This document shows, piece by piece, positions 23,888 through 26,751 of a DNA stretch of 26,751 bases (its first letter is position 1; every line of letters starts with the position of its first letter). The stretch comes from DATDEW01 sp046590205 (GTDB lineage Bacteria; Bacteroidota; Ignavibacteria; Palsa-1295): positions 1 to 26,751 of the forward strand of contig JBKJTT010000096.1 of the NCBI GenBank assembly GCA_046590205.1. The letters are read 5' to 3'. The position numbers and the translations under genes were made by a program. A model generated the notes under the pieces. The model was not told the DNA's origin. It did not search any database and saw only the letters and a list, made by a program, of their open reading frames with translations.

Positions 23888-23961
23888 CTCCTGAGGTAGG
23901 ACTTGAACCTACGACCCTCTGATTAACAGTCAGATGCTCTAACCAACTGAGCTACTCAGGA
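23888..23961 (-). tRNA. tRNA-Asn (anticodon GTT)
   Basis: The 74-base minus-strand sequence folds into a complete cloverleaf: acceptor TCCTGAG/CTCAGGA with discriminator G, D-stem GCTC/GAGC, anticodon stem TCTGA/TCAGA around CTGTTAA, and T-stem GTAGG/CCTAC with TTCAAGT. The anticodon GTT lies at 23925-23927. The CCA end is not encoded. Confidence 0.97.
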
Positions 23962-24086
23962 ATGAGGGCTATTAAACGCAGAGGATTCGCCCCGTGTTCC
24001 GAGAAATTACCGAAAGATGACTTTTCTTTTCTTCGGGGTTTGGTGTTAGTATTTTCCGATTTTCACTTCCGTCAGATTCATTGCCA

Positions 24087-25829
24087 ATGGCGCCAAAGCT
24101 CGGATATTTTACATTCGTTCTCCACTCTCACCTGCCCTACGTCCTGCGTCATGGCAAATGGCCGCATGGCTCAGATTGGTTAATGGAGGCAGTTGCCGAG
24201 TGCTATATGCCGCTCCTACGTATCCTGACTAAACTCGAAAAGGACAAAATTCCGGCAAAGCTTTCGATAGATTTTACACCAATCCTCTTAGAACAGCTTG
24301 CTGATAAAGATTTCCCGGGACTATTCATCGATTATTGCAACGAGAAGATAGATCTCGCAGAAAAAGATTATACCTATTTCTTCGAGAACGATGAGATGCA
24401 TCTTCGTCCTCTCGCACTCTATTGGCAGGAGTTTTATTCCGAGTTAAAGCGTGAGTTTTTGTATGACATCAACTCTGATCTTATCAGTGCATTCAAACAC
24501 TTCGTTGATAACGGTACGCTCGATGCAATGACAAGCGGCGCAACGCATGGCTACTTTCCCCTTCTTCTTGAAGATGCAAATATCAGAGCACAAATCCAAC
24601 TTGGCATTGCGACCCACCAAAAGTATTTTGGAAAGCGCCCTCGTGGGATATGGCTACCCGAATGCGGCTACCGACCGAGATATGATTGGTCGCCGACGGT
24701 TGGTCCAGCAGAGTTTCGTCAGCGTTCATCTGAGCGTGCAGGTATCGAAGAGATACTCTCCGAGTTCGGATTAGAGTATTTTGTTGTTGAAGGAAGTTTG
24801 ACAAAAGGCGGCACTGCGCTCGGTACCTACTTCCAACTCTTTGATATGTTCAAGAACGAGCTTATCTCTGAAAAAGAATGGGAAGAGATGAAAGTAGAAT
24901 ATTTTACCCATGAAGATAGGTCACTTTCAGATATATATGCTGTGAAATCAACAATGAAAGAATTTCATAGTAAACCACCGGTTGTATTCTCTCGCGATAG
25001 AAATACATCAGAGCAAGTATGGTCTGGTGAAATTGGATACCCTGGCAATCCTTATTATCTTGAATTCCACAAGAAGCATCATAAGTCCGGTTTGCGGTAC
25101 TGGGCAGTAACAAGTCCAAAGATTGATCTCGGTAAGAAAAAAGTGTATGATCCGTCGGCAACAGCATTATGCATTGACGACCATGCCGAAGATTTTGTGA
25201 AGATCGTCAAACGAACTTTAGCAGAACATAAACAGAAAAAAGGATACAGCGGCATTGTTTGCTCACCGTTTGATACTGAGCTTTTCGGTCATTGGTGGTT
25301 TGAAGGACCAGAGTTTATCGGAAAAGTATTTGAGAAGCTTAGTGGTGATAGAGAAGTATCACTAACAAACTGCTCTGAATATCTTGACGAGCGTAAAGAA
25401 CCCGTAGAAGTTATCGGTCTACCTGAGGGTTCGTGGGGCGAAGGAGGCGGACATTTTGTATGGAGCAATCAGGAAGTTGCCTGGATGTGGGATCATACCT
25501 ACCCTGCTGAAGAACGATTTCTTGAACTACTACACAGATATAAGATTCATGAAAAGACTGACTTCATCGAGAAAGTCTTTCAACAATCTGCGCGTCAACT
25601 ATTATTACTTGAAGCAAGCGATTGGCAATTTATTATCACTACAAAGGGAGCACCTGATTATTCCCGAGAGAGATTCCATGACCACTCACGAGTCCTGACA
25701 CAACTCCTCGACCTTGGAGAACGTACACTCGACGGCACTGCACCAGACGAACAAGATAAGGAGCTTCTCGAATTAGCTCAAACAAGAGATGGGGTCTTTA
25801 GCGAGATAGATTTGAAATGGTGGATGTAG
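24087..25829 (+). CDS. GH57 1,4-alpha-glucan branching enzyme
   Basis: This is a 580-residue cytoplasmic enzyme of glycosyl hydrolase family 57 with the DUF1957 C-terminal domain, the GH57 type of glycogen branching enzyme. Motifs are in order: HSHLPYV at 13-19, the nucleophile E192 in GIWLPECGY, and the acid/base D396 in SPFDTELFGHWWFEGP. The aromatic-rich C-terminal helical domain includes EGSWGEGGGHFVW and ASDWQF. It adds alpha-1,6 branches to alpha-glucans. A TTG six bases upstream opens the frame, but the ATG at 24087 is the likely start (MAPKLGYFTFVLHSH). Its stop codon abuts the stop of the convergent mutase gene with no base between. No other glycogen gene is in the window. Confidence 0.95.
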   Translation: MAPKLGYFTFVLHSHLPYVLRHGKWPHGSDWLMEAVAECYMPLLRILTKLEKDKIPAKLSIDFTPILLEQLADKDFPGLFIDYCNEKIDLAEKDYTYFFENDEMHLRPLALYWQEFYSELKREFLYDINSDLISAFKHFVDNGTLDAMTSGATHGYFPLLLEDANIRAQIQLGIATHQKYFGKRPRGIWLPECGYRPRYDWSPTVGPAEFRQRSSERAGIEEILSEFGLEYFVVEGSLTKGGTALGTYFQLFDMFKNELISEKEWEEMKVEYFTHEDRSLSDIYAVKSTMKEFHSKPPVVFSRDRNTSEQVWSGEIGYPGNPYYLEFHKKHHKSGLRYWAVTSPKIDLGKKKVYDPSATALCIDDHAEDFVKIVKRTLAEHKQKKGYSGIVCSPFDTELFGHWWFEGPEFIGKVFEKLSGDREVSLTNCSEYLDERKEPVEVIGLPEGSWGEGGGHFVWSNQEVAWMWDHTYPAEERFLELLHRYKIHEKTDFIEKVFQQSARQLLLLEASDWQFIITTKGAPDYSRERFHDHSRVLTQLLDLGERTLDGTAPDEQDKELLELAQTRDGVFSEIDLKWWM

Positions 25830-26751
25830 TTATCCTTGAAATTCCCCAAAGACGCTACGCAGTGTATCCGCTATCTCACCGAGGGTTGCTTTGCTTTCAA
25901 CTGCAGTAATAATATGAGGCATAAGGTTTTCTCCACTTGTTGCTGCATTCTTTACCGATTCAAGCGAAGCTGACGTTTTTGAGTTATCTCTTCTTTCTCG
26001 CAATGAACGGACTCTCTCGACTTGTTCCTTTTCCAGGATAGGATCTATCTTTAAGGTGTCCGGCTCTATCGTCTCGTTCTCGGTAAATTGATTGACACCA
26101 ACAACAACTTCTTCTTTTGCATCAACTCGTTTCTGATAGTTGAATGCGCTTTGAGCAATTCTATCTTGATAGAATCCTACTTCAATTGATTTAACTGCAC
26201 CACCGAGAGTGTCTATTTCTTCAATAAGCTGGCGGCTTGTTCTCTCGAGTTCATCTGTGAGATACTCGACATAATAACTACCTGCCAAGGGGTCAACGGT
26301 GTCCGCAATACCGCTTTCATAAGCAATAACTTGCTGTGTACGGAGTGCAGTTTTTGCGGCTTGTTCGGTCGGCAGTGCGAGTGCTTCGTCTTTCCCGTTG
26401 GTATGAAGGGATTGAGTACCGCCGAGCACAGCCGCCATTGCCTCTATGGTTGTGCGAACAATGTTGTTCTCTATCTGCTGAGCAGTTAGTGAAGAACCAG
26501 CCGTTTGCGAATGAAAGCGAAGTTTAAGTGATTCTGTTTTTTTCGGATCAAATCGTTCTTGCATGAGCTTTGCCCATAGCCGACGTGCGGCACGAAACTT
26601 CGCGATCTCTTCAAAGAAATTCAGATGCGAGTTAAAGAAGAAAGATATTCGCGGAGCAAAATCATCTATATCTAATCCTGCATCTATTGCAGCTTTTACA
26701 TAAGCTAAACCATTTGAGAGCGTAAATGCAATCTCCTCAACAGCAGTTGAA
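25830..26751 (-). CDS. Methylmalonyl-CoA mutase catalytic (large) subunit, partial
   Basis: The C-terminal 307 residues are visible; the gene runs off the right edge of the window without a start. The visible part covers the second half of the TIM-barrel catalytic domain: FNSHLNFFEEIAKFRAARRLWA, RFHSQTAGSSLTAQQ, NNIVRTTIEAMAAVLGGTQSLHTN, and DTVDPLAGSYYVE. It ends with a linker of the type that closes this domain (TLGEIADTLRSVFGEF). No adenosylcobalamin-binding domain follows, so this is the split type in which a small separate subunit carries the B12 domain. The enzyme interconverts succinyl-CoA and methylmalonyl-CoA in propionate metabolism. An internal ATG at 26564 is not the true start, because the upstream residues are clearly mutase sequence. 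Confidence 0.95.
   Translation of the reverse strand, partial: STAVEEIAFTLSNGLAYVKAAIDAGLDIDDFAPRISFFFNSHLNFFEEIAKFRAARRLWAKLMQERFDPKKTESLKLRFHSQTAGSSLTAQQIENNIVRTTIEAMAAVLGGTQSLHTNGKDEALALPTEQAAKTALRTQQVIAYESGIADTVDPLAGSYYVEYLTDELERTSRQLIEEIDTLGGAVKSIEVGFYQDRIAQSAFNYQKRVDAKEEVVVGVNQFTENETIEPDTLKIDPILEKEQVERVRSLRERRDNSKTSASLESVKNAATSGENLMPHIITAVESKATLGEIADTLRSVFGEFQG

Overview
The window reads as a chromosomal segment of a free-living Gram-negative bacterium from the Bacteroidota / Chlorobiota / Ignavibacteria / Kapaibacteria neighbourhood. This is an inference from gene content: a GlmU-like fused nucleotidyltransferase of the Bacteroidota type, a GH57 branching enzyme, a stand-alone methylmalonyl-CoA mutase catalytic subunit, lipoproteins and SIMPL proteins. 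Most start codons lack a clear Shine-Dalgarno sequence, which also fits. Coding density is high and gene directions alternate in short blocks. I see no insertion sequence, prophage, integrase or CRISPR array.

Layout. (1) 1-363 holds no recognisable gene. (2) 364-5611 is a metal-efflux block: a small His/Cys-rich membrane-anchored protein, a CzcB-type adaptor with a His-rich N-terminus, and a CzcA-type RND pump carrying the divalent-cation motif. No outer-membrane factor (CzcC) gene is present. (3) 5667-8427, minus strand, holds a small DUF3147-like membrane protein, a protein built only of homing-endonuclease-associated repeats, and an M20 dipeptidase. (4) 8477-10344, plus strand, holds an esterase with a CBM48-like N-domain and a SIMPL protein, followed by a relic of an RRM RNA-binding gene that still has its terminator. 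(5) 10669-11723 holds a two-helix small protein and a membrane-anchored three-PASTA protein. (6) 11847-14332 holds a membrane protein overlapping a Tat-type metallophosphoesterase, then a hairpin-rich spacer, then a second Tat-type paralogue. (7) 14490-16551 holds an orphan membrane protein, ribosomal protein bL31 with a strong terminator, and the GlmU-like enzyme. (8) 16592-19336, minus strand, holds two related secreted or anchored NTF2-like proteins and an aldehyde dehydrogenase. (9) 19431-23140, plus strand, holds a lipoprotein, then a GT2 glycosyltransferase with a 280-residue charged disordered extension, abutting a GT9 glycosyltransferase with Cys clusters. (10) 23132-23961, minus strand, holds a PAP2 phosphatase and tRNA-Asn with its terminator. 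(11) 24087-25829 is a GH57 glucan branching enzyme, meeting tail to tail a methylmalonyl-CoA mutase subunit that runs off the window.

Functional themes are metal homeostasis (2), envelope polysaccharide and lipid metabolism (6, 7, 9, 10) and central metabolism or glycogen (8, 11). The observations most worth a second look are the repeat-only DNA-binding-like protein at 6059-7018, the RRM gene relic at 10388-10508, the split and duplicated Tat phosphoesterases with the structured RNA between them, and the disordered extension of the GT2 enzyme. I did not find a convincing complete new multi-gene system.
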